DNA from: Membranipora membranacea | Taxonomy: Eukaryota > Bryozoa > Gymnolaemata > Cheilostomatida > Membraniporidae | Length of the DNA stretch: 64,000 nt | Direction of reading: 5' to 3' | Assembly: GCA_914767715.1 (NCBI GenBank) | Contig: OU612065.1 | Coordinates: 20,336,001-20,400,000 of the forward strand | Shown: piece by piece, positions 39,240-50,951 of the stretch | Position numbering within the stretch: the first letter of the stretch is position 1 | Layout: every line of letters begins with the position of its first letter | The notes under the pieces: generated by a model | The model's input: the letters and a program-made list of their open reading frames with translations, nothing else | Told to the model about the DNA's origin: nothing | The model's database searches: none | Position numbers and translations under genes: made by a program

Positions 39240-39312
39240 CATAGGCATAATATAATAATAAGGAGCTTGCCAGTGAGCCTGTGAACAGGCTGGCAAACTC
39301 CTTATGCCTATG
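39240..39312. repeat. Two-step foldback element
   Basis: An outer 11-bp perfect inverted repeat (cataggcataa, 39240-39250 and 39302-39312) encloses a second pair (taaggagcttgccag, 39259-39273 with 39290-39304, 14 of 15 positions) and a short inner palindrome (agcctgtgaacaggct). The left side carries about 8 extra bases between the steps. Confidence 0.85.
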
Positions 39313-39496
39313 TCTCTCCCCCTTGCCTAGCTAAACCTCATTAAGAGTTATTAAATTACTATATGAATCACATCTCTACATGTATCATAAGAAATCATAC
39401 ATACTTCCTAAACTTTAGCAGAGAATGAACGTATAACTAAGTTCAGTCCCACCTAACTACTCCCTTCACTTTTCAGGTTCTGATGAAAGAATAGAC

Positions 39497-42400
39497 ATGG
39501 GAGCAGACAAACAGCGGTACTGCATCTGTAGATCTACTGACTCTAAATCGTTTATGATGTGAGTATGCCATATGTGTTCGATTTATGTGGAGTTAATATC
39601 AGCTATGTGCTTCTCCCCTTATGAAGTATTTTATATTCAAGCATAACACTATAGAATGTTAATATACTTTTGCGGGCCAATTTATTAAGATTGCAATACC
39701 ATTGATGACAGGGTCCCTCAATGTACCAATCTGCCATCGAATGTCATTGATGGTACATCAGAACATGGTTTTGCCTTGTATGTGAAATGAACACCCAGTG
39801 CCTAATTCTTTTTGGATATAATGATGAATTCATCACTCACGCAGGAAAAGACCTTCTTAGAAGGAAAGCTCTTGAAAGCTAGGCATACCCCTTGGCCTTC
39901 AAATTGATATGATATCTATTTTTGACATAGCTGTCTCTGCTTCAAAAGGCGTTGCAACTTTGATATTAGTAGTGTACAATAATGATAGAAAAAGCATGTA
40001 GTTGAACATGGTGTAGAGTACCTATTTGATGTTTTAATTGCAGAGGATGTGACAATTGTGAAGAATGGTTTCATGGAAGATGTATCAAGATCAACCCAGA
40101 AAAGGCGTCCACAATCAGGCGATACTACTGTGGTGATTGCACCAGAACTAATCCTGCTTTGAAGATTAAATACAAGAAAGATAAAAGTAAAGAAAAAAGG
40201 AAACACGATAAAAAGGATGAACCGGCTGCTAAGAAACCGGTAAATGACATGTTCAGATATGAGTTAATAAGATCCCAGTAAGAGATAATCAATGAATGTT
40301 CTTCTGAGTCCTTTTCATTCTGTGGCCTGGAAGGCAACCAATTGTGATAGTTCACAAGATACTGGTGCTCACAAGCCGGTCTGTCTACCTTAACCTTTGA
40401 AAATCCGCTGACATAACAAGTGGAGATTTAATAATATGATATGATTCCGTAGACTAGACTAGACTTGCAAGACATATGGCTTAATTTTCAGAAAAAATAA
40501 GGGGAACGTCTTGAAAACACCGTAATTGAATTTTATCACTTTTGTTCTCATTCAATACCTGTACCATATTATATGCAACGCTACAAACATTTTTTATTAT
40601 TATTACATATCATATTTTGGTCCTAGACCGATCCATCTTTTATTATCAGTGCCACATTTTTTCCTCCATATATCCATGTTATTAGTTCATTGATTTGTAT
40701 TTTCCAGATGCAATCATAAATTTTTCTTGTAGAAAAAATCAGCCCCGTCGACGCCTAAACCGAGCTCAGCACTGCTCGCCGATGATCGTCACTGTATGGA
40801 ATGTGACAACTGTAAGACAACAGAAGACTGTGGATCTTGTGACTTCTGCAAGGTGGGGCAGCTCATCAATCTCATCACTGTGAAAAACTCAGTCTTTTTT
40901 GGTCCAAAATGCCCCTGCATGCTTGTGGAAATTCCAATTTTCTATAACTAAGATGTCTGCTAAAAAAGATGTAAAGAAAAAACCTCAGTTATTAGTTTAA
41001 TATTCTACCGACAACCTGTTAGATGCCTTTTATTACACCACTAGTTATCCTCTGCCTTAGTTAGTGATGAACATTGCCTAATGTGACAAATAACCTTTTC
41101 AATATATTTTGAATCAAGTTGATGATGTACTGAAAATCTGCGTATTTCAGGATATGAAGAAAAATGGGGGAGCCAATAAATTCAAGCAGGATTGTCGACA
41201 AAGGCAATGTAAAAAACTGGTAGGTAACATTTAAAGATCTACTCCATATCTCTAAAGATTTTTTTAATGTTGAAGCCTTACCCTCTAGAAAATGCTCCCT
41301 TTGCTTTTGGATAATATCATATTTTACTCTTTGCAGGGTATAAAAACAGACGATGTGAGATTCTTAGGGGACGACTCTGAAACTGTGACTTCACCAGTTC
41401 CACCTCCACCGCCGCCAAAACCCAAGAAACCAGCTCCACCCAAACAAAAGCGACCACCTAAGAAAGCTACACCTAAAACGCCTAAACCACGCAAACCGGT
41501 AAGCAATGAAAAGCGTTTGTTTACGTTGCACATCCGACGGAGTAACAATAGCTATTCTGAAAATCAATAAATAGTTGAGACTTATTTTTATTCATACTAT
41601 TGATCACTGAATGCTGATCGATAACTTGGGGACAAATTCAGACAATACATCCCGTTAGGTGAGCATTCTGGTACATTTGAACTATATAAAGTGGTCCACT
41701 AAACCATGGCTGCCTCCAAATATTGTGATATTGATGATGACTAATTTGACTTTTTCGGGTACAGATCCAATTCCTGAGTAATTCTAATCTTTTAGTAGAT
41801 GGTTTTATTTTATAATGTGACTGCAAAGCATGCAACCTTTTTTGACACATGCATGCGCTTATTTAATTATGGATTGATCACATTATATTATATGTTATGA
41901 CTTTAGTATACACGTAAGAGTACAGATGAGAATAAGACTAAGCCAGTGGTTACTAATGCACCCAGACAATGTATGGGACCTAGATGTGTTAATCCAGGAC
42001 GGCCAGAATCCAAATACTGCTCTGATGAGTGCGGCATGAAACTGGCTGCTATGTAAGTCTATCTGTCATTGTACAAATTTGTCGTCTGTAACCTACATAG
42101 CATTACATGACCTGTCTTGAAAACCTTTGTTGGTTGGCTTATCAAGACAGGCTCACATTATGGTCCCATAAGACAAAAATGAGAGTATTCATTGGACAGT
42201 AAAAAATATTCACAGAATAAAAAAGCCATTGGTATGTAATTTATAAGTATTATATTTACGGTTTACACATTTTAAAGTATAGTATAAGTTTATCATATTG
42301 ATTTCATACAATGTTACCTTTTTTTATAGAATTTTGTTGTTGTTTCATAGACATAATATAACATTATTACTATTAAATCAATGTATCGTTTACGCTGTAA

Positions 42401-45400
42401 AAATTGTCCATAATCTCATTTTGATATTGAAGGAGATTGGTTGAGATAATGCCTCGACGTATAGCCCAGTGGCAGAGTTCACCGTGTGTCGCTGAGCAGA
42501 AGAACAGAAAGGAGCTGGAGGAGGTTAGAGATAAGATACTGGAGGCTAAGAAACATCTGGAGAGTCTGGATGAGAAACACAGAGTCATAGACAGGATCGT
42601 AGAGAAAGGAAAGAAAGAGAAAGTCAAGGAGGAGGACTCTGATGAGGAGGTGGGCGCTGCAGCTGTATAATTAATCTGCTCAGCCTGGTTGGCTTTTAAA
42701 AAACTCTCCTATGTATATCTCAGTCCGTTTCTAAAATTAAAATTCCAAGAAAAATCAGCATGATTGTTCAAAACACAACAAATACAGGATTTTTACTAAA
42801 ACAAATGATCCATGCGTTTTCAAAAAGTCCGCGATGCTGCCAATTTATGAACCAATATCCGCTGTACAACAAAGGAACAACAGCTTTTTCAACAATCAGT
42901 TCAGTCCAAATTCCATCATGATGGAATTCTGTAACAATTCTTTTGTACCACTGTTGATGTGTGTGTTGTTTTTTCAGTGTCGTTGTTGTGCCATTATTGT
43001 TTTTGTTACGTTACACTGATGATCTTCTGTTGTTACTTTGATTGTTGTTATATTTACATTGTGTTCTGTTCATATCTGTAGAGTAAGTCAGATGATGAGG
43101 AAGAGGAGGAAGAGATGGAATTATTTATATATTGTGTAACTTGTGGACTGGAAGTTAAACAGAGAAGCGCCTTCAAACACATGGAGAGATGTTTTGTAAA
43201 GGTATGTGCAATATGCTTTGTAAATATATTATTGGTGGCGAGAAGAAAATTTTGAAATGTTGGTGAATGATATAATTAATATTGAATAAGAGTTAGTTCC
43301 CGATTATCTCAATGATGTTGACCTCTGATTTTTGAGACAGTCTTAATTTATATGAACGCCTGCTTTGGTCCATTTAAGATCATGTTGGGTTGTTCGGGCT
43401 ACTACATGAAAATTTGCATAGAGATGTATATATAAACTCTATGAAAATGTGTTAATCTTGTAGTATTACTACGTTACATATATGGCTAGGTTTGATATGA
43501 ATTATTTTAATATTAAATTGTTCATATTATTACTATTATTTTTATAGATTGAGAGAGACATGTCATTTGCTGGATCGTTCAAATCAATGATAGGAGGAGA
43601 TACTATATGTGATCACTTCAATGTATCTACTAAAAGTTACTGTAAAAGATTGAAAGTCATCTGTGCTGAACACGCCAAAGACCCAAAGGTAATAATTTAC
43701 AGTTTTGATCCAGGATTGCTATTATTTAGTTCAGTTTCATTTATGTAGTTTGTTTGTTTGATCTAGGAGTTACTATCTCTTCAAAGATGCGCTGTCTTCA
43801 ACCATAAAACATAAGTTCACAGTTTTATGTATTTTTAAGATAAAAATTGAAATTGAATTAAATTTATTCCACCATGCCAAATATTATTGTTGAATAATGC
43901 TATTTGCTGTAAAACATATCTCTATCGTTAGGAGTCGTTCTCTCTTTGAGCAAAAATGTCAAAGATTGGATATCTCTTAAGAGCTATTATGTTATATACT
44001 GAGATGCCAAACAAAACTCTAAAGGTCCTATTTATGTTTGCAGATAGCTGATGATGAGATATGCGGCTGCCCTCTGACCCGTGATGTGTTCGATGAGACA
44101 GGAGATTTGTGTAAGACAGCTAAGAAACACTGTAACAATCACTTCAGATGGGAGAGGATGAGAAGAGCTGAAATAGACGCTGACAAAGTTCGACAGGTGA
44201 GTCAAATACCCAAAGACAAACCCTATGAGTATTAAAATCCACCATTAGTACACACATATTTTTATATTTCCGAAATTGTAAGTGTGAGTTCACAAAGAAC
44301 TCAGGTTTAAGATATTTAATACAACATTGTCGTAATGAATGAGAGGACACACATAGAATGACAAAGATGAACTTTTTTTTGGTATTTACTTTAGTCTCCT
44401 ATTAGTACTCATTAGAGTACTATGGTAATATTTATGACCAAAAAAAAAGCAAATGACAATAATTAGTTTTTGCTCCCGAGTGAAGTTCTGGTATGTCAAT
44501 GGACACAGTGATCACGCTTTTGATATTGGTAAAATTTGACTTAAAATTTTTGCTTATCAGTGGATGAAGATTGATGAGTTGTTTGAGAGAGAACGTCATA
44601 TACGTACAGCCATGGCTAACAGAGCTGGTGTTATGAGTCTACTACTTCACCAGACTGTAGACCATGATGCCTTGGCAGCCTCCCATCACAAGATACACAC
44701 TCCTCTGAAGTCAGAGACAAGAGCACCTCAAACAAAGAATATACCAACAACTGTGAACGCTGCAAGAAACCTGTCACATCAAATCAGCAGCGGTGGTGAG
44801 AGCGCTTCTGAGGAGCCGGCGGCCGGAACATCTAATATACCACTCTCAGTTGGAGCCGTTTCACCTCCTGGTCCCACCAGTATGTTGCCGATTGCCGCAC
44901 AGAAACCCCCTCAACCATCCACCCATGTGATACGCCTGCCTGTGCAGACACCCCCGAGACAGAGCACCCCTGTAAGAATTCACTCGACTGTTAGGGCTCC
45001 TCATGGACATACACTGACCCCTGGTAGACCACAAGGGCCTACTGTAGCTGGCAGGGCTATTATCAATGTAAGACAACCAACACCACTAACTCTCAACACG
45101 ATTCCTAGAGTGATCGTGCCCAGCAACCAAATACAACAGATTATTAACCCTCGAAGTGCTACTGAAAGCCTCATCAACATTGCCAAACAACAAGTAGCTG
45201 CTTCAGGAAGTACACCCCTCCAAATCAGTAGATCTATATCCACAACTGCAACAACAACTCCCACAGGAGAAATCAGGAACATTGTGTTAAAACCTGCTAC
45301 TGCCTCACCCACAACAATAAAACCACAGATTGTGCATATCACAAAACAAGGAGTAGTACGGGCAGGCAACCGTACCCCCATGCTTCAAAACCTAATCAAG

Positions 45401-45640
45401 ACTCCCGGTGCCACAATCACAAGGCCTGGTATAAGACCCATAAGGCCACATGCTCAGATGATTATAAAAGCTCCCCCTACAACTAATGCAGGTAGAACAA
45501 TAGTGCAAGGAGCCAAAGCACCGATAACAATATTTACTGTAAAACCCGGACAGACAACTATAACTCCACTATCTACAAGTCAGCAGCAGCATACTGCGGC
45601 AGCACCCGGCAGCGATCACGACTACTCATATAAAAAGTAA
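39497..45640 (+). CDS. CXXC1: CXXC finger protein 1 (CFP1), with long C-terminal extension
   Basis: CFP1 binds unmethylated CpG and H3K4me3 and targets the SET1 H3K4 methyltransferase complex. Exons: 39497-39558, 40044-40239, 40733-40852, 41151-41219, 41337-41498, 41907-42052, 42433-42649, 43082-43201, 43548-43688, 44044-44196, 44561-45640; about 821 residues. The PHD finger lies at residues 8-58 (YCICRS, CDNCEEWFHGRC). The CXXC domain at about 107-146 keeps all eight Cys (CMECDNC, CGSCDFCKDMKKNGG, CRQRQC). A Pro/Lys linker, the KYCSDECGMKLAA Cys-rich segment, a coiled coil and the conserved C-terminal Cys/His region (HMERC, SYCKRL, CGCPL, RRAEID, HIRTAMANRAG) follow in family order. Human CFP1, about 656 residues, ends soon after this. 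Here the last exon continues for about 300 residues rich in Pro, Thr, Ile and Gln and ends in DHDYSYKK. Confidence 0.96.
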
Positions 45641-46050
45641 TCTGATGATAACACGTTTATCTCTTTTTTGTTAATATAATGATAATAATGTGTGTATAAA
45701 TGAAAAGTGCACAGCTTTCAATGGACAAATTAGTCGCATAGGGCAACTATGTTATCATGTACAAGTAATGTAAATACATTGTAGTAATATACACCTATAG
45801 CATACATGATTATCATCTGAGTATAACAATTTGCCAAGAGAGACAGTAGACAACATTAATGTACATGTAATTGCCAAATTTGTAGAATTTGTACATCAAG
45901 CATTACTCTTGGCATTATCTTTAGCCCTATCTCAACAGCCTCGAAATAAGGGGAGTTTGAGAAAAGGTTTCACTATCATTGGATTGAGCTCACAAACTCA
46001 AGGACAGCTCTCTTATTATAAATTTGTGTAGTCGCTAATAATGTAAGCCT

Positions 46051-46056
46051 TTTATT
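46051..46056 (-). terminator. Candidate ENKD1 poly(A) signal
   Basis: AATAAA on the minus strand lies about 450 bp past the ENKD1 stop codon. Confidence 0.35.
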
Positions 46057-46328
46057 GATTGGAAGAATTGAATTGTATAAACTAGAACTTTGAAAAAAGT
46101 ATTGAAAATCAGTAGATATTGTTTGCATACTGTCAACTTGTACGCACAAATACATCATATTTATGTACAAAACTAAAACCTTATCACCATACATTTCAGT
46201 ATAACCCGTCGACTTCCATAATTGTCAAGGCAGTTTTTACAAGAAAATGGATAAATCAAACACGCATCGGGGAGCAACAGTAAAAAAGGCTCGCCAAAGT
46301 TAAGAATATGAATTCAATATAAATAAGA

Positions 46329-46334
46329 AATAAA
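46329..46334 (+). terminator. Candidate CXXC1 poly(A) signal
   Basis: AATAAA lies about 690 bp after the CXXC1 stop. If used, the 3' UTR would reach almost to the end of the convergent ENKD1 coding region. Confidence 0.35.
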
Positions 46335-46506
46335 AACTAACTACTTCATATGCAAAACTTTGCATTTGTTCAAACCCTGAATATTTCACAGTCTCATAGA
46401 AAAATTGGAAATGATTTGCTAAAAAATGAGGAATGATTCAAATGTTGACAGAAATCGGCACAAGAGAAATGGATCTGATAATAGCAATTGGCTCATTCAG
46501 ATCATG

Positions 46507-49270
46507 CTATTCATCACATTTTACAAAGACTTTTGGACGGGAGAATACTTTGATGGCTTCCTCTACTTCACACAATTTGGCCTCTAGCTGTTCCTTAGCA
46601 TTTCTTACTCTCATTGTGTCACTTCTTATTGGCAGCGCTGCCAGTTTAGAGGTCAGCTCTTTATGACCTGAAGACACAAAAATGCTGGTGTTCAAGTGGA
46701 AATTCAATTAAATTTGCTACAAGTTTTTTTTCTGATAACAGCGGATTTAGATAGATGGCTAGGAATTGCTGAGGCAAATAGAAGACAAAGAAATAGTATC
46801 AGACTCTTGAAGTATAGGTGTGGGGTAAAGTGGTAAGTGGTATGTAGAATCCACATGTCAATATTCACAACTTGCCAGGACAACTTTTCAGCATTTCCCT
46901 ACCACCGTGTGGACTGGTGAATTTCCTGCAACACCCGTCTGATCTCTTGGCGCTTGGAATTAATGCGTAAGAGGAAATGTGCATTCAACAAATCCTGGGT
47001 GTTTTTGCCTGATACATATGATTTTCAAATGCATAATTTTTGTTCCATTAAATATGTGTAACAAATTTAAATATCACATTCTAATCACGACTTGTGTTAT
47101 GATTGACTCACTCTTTTGAAGTAGATCGAGTGTTTCATATCGCTCTGCTGACGGCATCAGTTTGTGTCCGGGAGGCATATCAGGATCTGGAATATTCCGT
47201 ATCCTCTCTTGTTCTTCTTTCTTCCACTCATCCTTACGCTTTTCTAGGCTGAAATAAATTTACAGAAAATGTTGTTAATTTTGAACAGTGAATGCCGGAG
47301 ACGTTTAGAGTACCTGTTATTCAATACAAAGGGCCTCACTTCATCATGACATCTAAGGACTTGGGTGTTCTTGATCTTGGTGTTGCATGTGTGTTTAAAC
47401 TTCGCCTAACCCCAGACTGAAAGCAACCATGACATTTTTAATCAAGTCTTTTGCCTTTGCTTTTTCCAACGCCGATCGATGTGTTGTTACTAGCAAACAA
47501 ACAAATTGCATAAAACACTCACTATTTAGGGACAGAGCCTTTTGTATTTCGTTTGTATTCGTTGTATCTCTCACTTTTGATATGCATACTATCTTCCACA
47601 GATTGCTGACTAGGTGGGCGTTTGACCTGATTCCTTGATGCTGCCAGTGCATTTAGTTTGATGAAGTTAACGGCTGTACCGGTAGCACTTAACTATAAAG
47701 AGTTGATGAAAAGACATTAAAATAACTGTTCCTCTCAGTGCATACAAAATATAGTCATGGATTATATTACATGTTCAATTATAAGAAAGTGTAGGTATAG
47801 CAGCAATTATTCAATTAAGAAAATTTACAACAAGTCATTGGCGATCTGCCTTCAAACAGAGAGCAACCTGGTGCAGCAATTTCAGCCTCACCATTAAGGC
47901 AACCAAAATTTCGCCGCTCATGCTTTGGGATGATCCCCTGATTTTAATCATCCATTTTTTTAATCAACCAATAATCAAGCATTCTCTGGCTACCTTCTGC
48001 AATTGTAACATCCCATTTATACTTACGTCGCACATAGAGTTACTGCGTCTTTTAGGGAACCCTTCGAGCCTCTCTACTGGTGTGCCGTTATTATCCGTAT
48101 TAGGTTTAGGGGATGATGCCCTGGCAGGGTGAGGAGACGCTGCTCTCGGCGCTCTCGGTGTTCGTGAGGACTGAGGCCTGGGTGGTAATCCTGTTTTGGA
48201 ATGTGCTCTGAGGAAATTAGCGGATGCCGGACGCGGCTGGTCCTCTCTCTGTAAAAATGAGGGCCAACTATTAGTATACCGGAAAAAAACATCTATTGCC
48301 CAGTTTGAACAGAAGAGACCCACCGGTCAAAATAATATTACTAGAGAGATTATGAAACTTTTGATAAATACTGCAGGGCACAACAACACCAGCCAAATAG
48401 GTAGCATGGTATTGATATATGCAACAACTATGCATGGTCCCTCTTGTCAGAGGCAAACAACGAAGTGCAAATTTGTTGGGGATGAAATATTTAACACAGG
48501 AAGGGAACTAGTCCACGACGACCAGGCTGCTGTTCTTTATAACATGTTTTTAATATTTTTTGAACAATACGAAACTTAGAATGTGTATATTCTACTTCAT
48601 TCCTAATTGTTCTTTAGATGTGATAAATAATTAAATAAATGTTACCGGTGTACACGCTGGACTTGAATGTAAGTACTCTCCTAGTCTAGAGGGAATAGTC
48701 TCGTATTTTTGGCTTTTCCACAATGCTTTGACTGGTACTGGAGCTGAGGCTACCTCTTCTCTCTGCTTCTGTCTGCATTTTCTCTGAATTTGTCTCATAC
48801 GCTTCACATTTTCTGCAACATGGTTTGCTGGCTCTTTCTCTGGAAGTGTCATAGGAAATATATGATAACATGCAACATAACCCAACCAGAAAAAAGGGAC
48901 ATGACGTCATCTGAACTAAAGCCAGTTCTAGTCCAAACAGTTTATTTGCCATGCTGAGCATTCTTGTGGTTGATACTGCTATATGGGTTACTTCCGGGAT
49001 CAGCAACAGCCATGCAATAGTTCAAGGCTTGAAACAGATTGCTTAGTTAATAATTTACCACTAAGTGTACTTACTTGGTTTCCTAGGGGATGGGTAGGAA
49101 TAGCTAGTACCCTTTATCTCAAAGACATTTGCTATGGTGCCTTTTTGACCATGACTGGCGAAACTTGAAGCTTCAGGCTTGACTCTAGGTCCCATACGAG
49201 GTGATGAGGAGACACCACCTTTGTTATACATAGGATGTTGAGGGATCGGTCCACTCAGCAAGGATGCCAT
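46507..49270 (-). CDS. ENKD1: Enkurin domain-containing protein 1
   Basis: ENKD1 is a microtubule- and centriole-associated protein linked to cilium formation in vertebrates. Exons in transcript order: 49075-49273 (ATG at 49270), 48646-48839, 48027-48248, 47523-47692, 47112-47248, 46507-46667. They give about 359 residues; human is about 346. Shared blocks in human order are SGPIP at the N terminus, ENVKRMRQIQ, VKALWKSQKYE, FLRAHSKTG, VNFIKLNALAA, YNEYKRNTKGSVPKYL, and PDPDMPPGHKLM. The C-terminal enkurin domain has RVRNAKEQLEAKLCEVEEAI and ends FSRPKVFVKCDE. Introns have GT-AG borders and all phases agree. A probable 5' UTR exon lies at 50514-50590. The gene is divergent from SRRM2 and convergent with CXXC1. 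Confidence 0.95.
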
Positions 49271-49669
49271 TATCTGAAACAGTGTACAAGATAAGTCAAT
49301 AAGTTAAGTTTATCCTGCCGGTTGTCATCGTAAATTAAAGAGCAGCACAGGAGCAACGCGCATTGATACAACAGGTTTTTCCTGCGAGGGAGGCAAATTC
49401 TTCCAACACGATTTTTGCGTTATTATTAGTGTACCTGTGCAGCCGGAATTCAGCTTCAAGTCCATTGAGTGTCTCACAGCAATAAAATGGTCGGACTCTT
49501 CGCTTGCACTTGTGGAGAAATAACCAATCCATATATATCAAAAATAGATTAGCCACATGCAATTGGGTATACGAGCATTTATACTTTACCAATTACCATG
49601 ATCAAGAACTCCCAAAACCAAAAAACTGTCTGGGGGAGGCATTGAAGGAGTGACTACAGATGATTGTGA

Positions 49670-49708
49670 GGTGCACCCAATGATTCTGAACTAGTTCATT
49701 GGTGCACC
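49670..49708. repeat. Short foldback element
   Basis: ggtgcacccaatga (49670-49683) pairs with tcattggtgcacc (49696-49708) with a single bulge, around a 12-nt loop. Confidence 0.6.
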
Positions 49709-50513
49709 CTTAGCCTAACCTGTACAAGAAGTCAGGTGCTGTGTTTGAGTAGGGATCTGAGTGGTGTGTAAACAAGGACCAACTCCATAGTGTAATGTAA
49801 TAAACATTGTTACATTACAATAATATATTAATAAATCATAATAATGGTAAACATATATATATATATATTATTACATAATTATAATAATATATTCCAATTA
49901 TAATGATTACTAATGCCCGTTACTAATGGTACTACTCTACTGTAGGTTACTTACTTACTTTGTTGTATACTGCAGTTGCTTCTCACATCAGATGAAATTC
50001 CAGGCAAATTGTACTATGGGATGATACACAGTTGCATTTTAGTTATCACTGGCATTTCTGCATGGTTAAGGAAAAATAGCAACTGTCATACAAAAAAAGT
50101 AATTGACATGCTCTTTTGCCTATTATCCAAATTTTCAGTTCTTCAAAAATTCCAGAGGTAAACATCCGGTGGTATCAACAGTAATCTGGAGAAAATATAT
50201 ATATCCGAAGGTGCAATCTGCAAAATTCAAAATTTTACAAATGAAAAAGCTTACATAGCTGTGATATTGAGTTTTGTGTGGCAAGAAAAGAAAACTGAGG
50301 TGCTGAATGGAATACCCATCAACTGAAATTTAACACAAATGCCATTGATATATCTGGCATAATATTGTTAGTCTTTCAAAAAATATATCACATGCTGTTG
50401 TAGCTTGATAATTCTACTGTCACACCAAAGACAGCTAGTAAGTGAGAGGAAGTCTGTTGTAGTCTGAATGGAATTTTTTTTTTCAAATATATAGGTTCTT
50501 GTTTTTTACTCAC

Positions 50514-50590
50514 TGTCCTGTCTGTTCCAACAAATTTTATTCATGTGTCTACTCCCTGGTTCAAAGTCTTTCAGTTTTGGTGCTGTGACC
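50514..50590 (-). other. Probable 5' UTR exon of ENKD1 with an upstream ORF
   Basis: On the minus strand this 77-nt segment has an acceptor (tgtttcag) before it and a gtgagt donor after it. The first ENKD1 coding exon starts with its own acceptor (cactgtttcag) 3 nt before the ATG, so an upstream exon is required. Joined to it, the main frame is closed upstream by a stop, as expected for a UTR. An ATG inside the exon opens a 26-codon frame that runs past the ENKD1 start codon. This join is inference. Confidence 0.5.
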
Positions 50591-50951
50591 CTGAAACAAA
50601 ACATTGGATTGTTTCACTTTGTTAGAGAATATGTGTGGATGTATTATACATTCTTCTACACATCTCCAGTGAGTGAGTCTGTCACTGTGGTGCTGTGAGC
50701 AATGAACTAAACCTCATTGCTGTGAGTTCATTGCTGTGAGTGTGAATGTTGTGGTGATGTAGATTGATGATAAATAAATAGACCACCAATTGACTGTTGT
50801 TGTCTTTGAGTGTTACCCACACTACACAGCTGTTTAATGTGCAAATATAATGACATTATCGTTCATTGTCGTTGTGGTCTGTAATCGGTCATTTCTCATT
50901 GAAGGTGTAGAGCTGATACAGCATCCACAGCGCGTTCTCAGGATCATCATC

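Larger units (their letters stand above)
37233..39496. other. Divergent intergenic region between the coiled-coil gene and CXXC1
   Basis: About 2.2 kb separates two start codons that point away from each other, so both promoters should lie here. A 5' UTR exon of CXXC1 must also lie here, since an acceptor (cacttttcag) precedes its first coding exon by 20 bp. Two foldback elements are present (listed separately). No coding exon is seen. Confidence 0.5.
45641..46506. other. Convergent 3' region of CXXC1 and ENKD1
   Basis: This region contains only 3' UTR-like AT-rich sequence. Candidate signals are AATAAA on the plus strand at 46329-46334 and its complement for the minus strand at 46051-46056. 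Together they would make the two transcripts overlap tail to tail. Confidence 0.4.
49274..50951. other. Divergent ENKD1-SRRM2 upstream region
   Basis: This holds the likely ENKD1 5' UTR exon (50514-50590, minus), a foldback element at 49670-49708, and AT-rich stretches around 49800-49900, including a (TA)n run. About 360 bp between 50590 and the SRRM2 ATG would act as a shared divergent promoter. A frame on the minus strand at 49335-49592 has no splice or family support and is not called. Confidence 0.45.

Noticed and set aside
44861..45381. Minus-strand frames opposite the CXXC1 last exon
   Set aside because: The plus frame continues the conserved CFP1 domain. The antisense frames have no splice or family support.
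49335..49592. 85-codon minus-strand frame upstream of ENKD1
   Set aside because: It falls in the inferred first ENKD1 intron, lacks clear splice borders in frame, and resembles no known protein.
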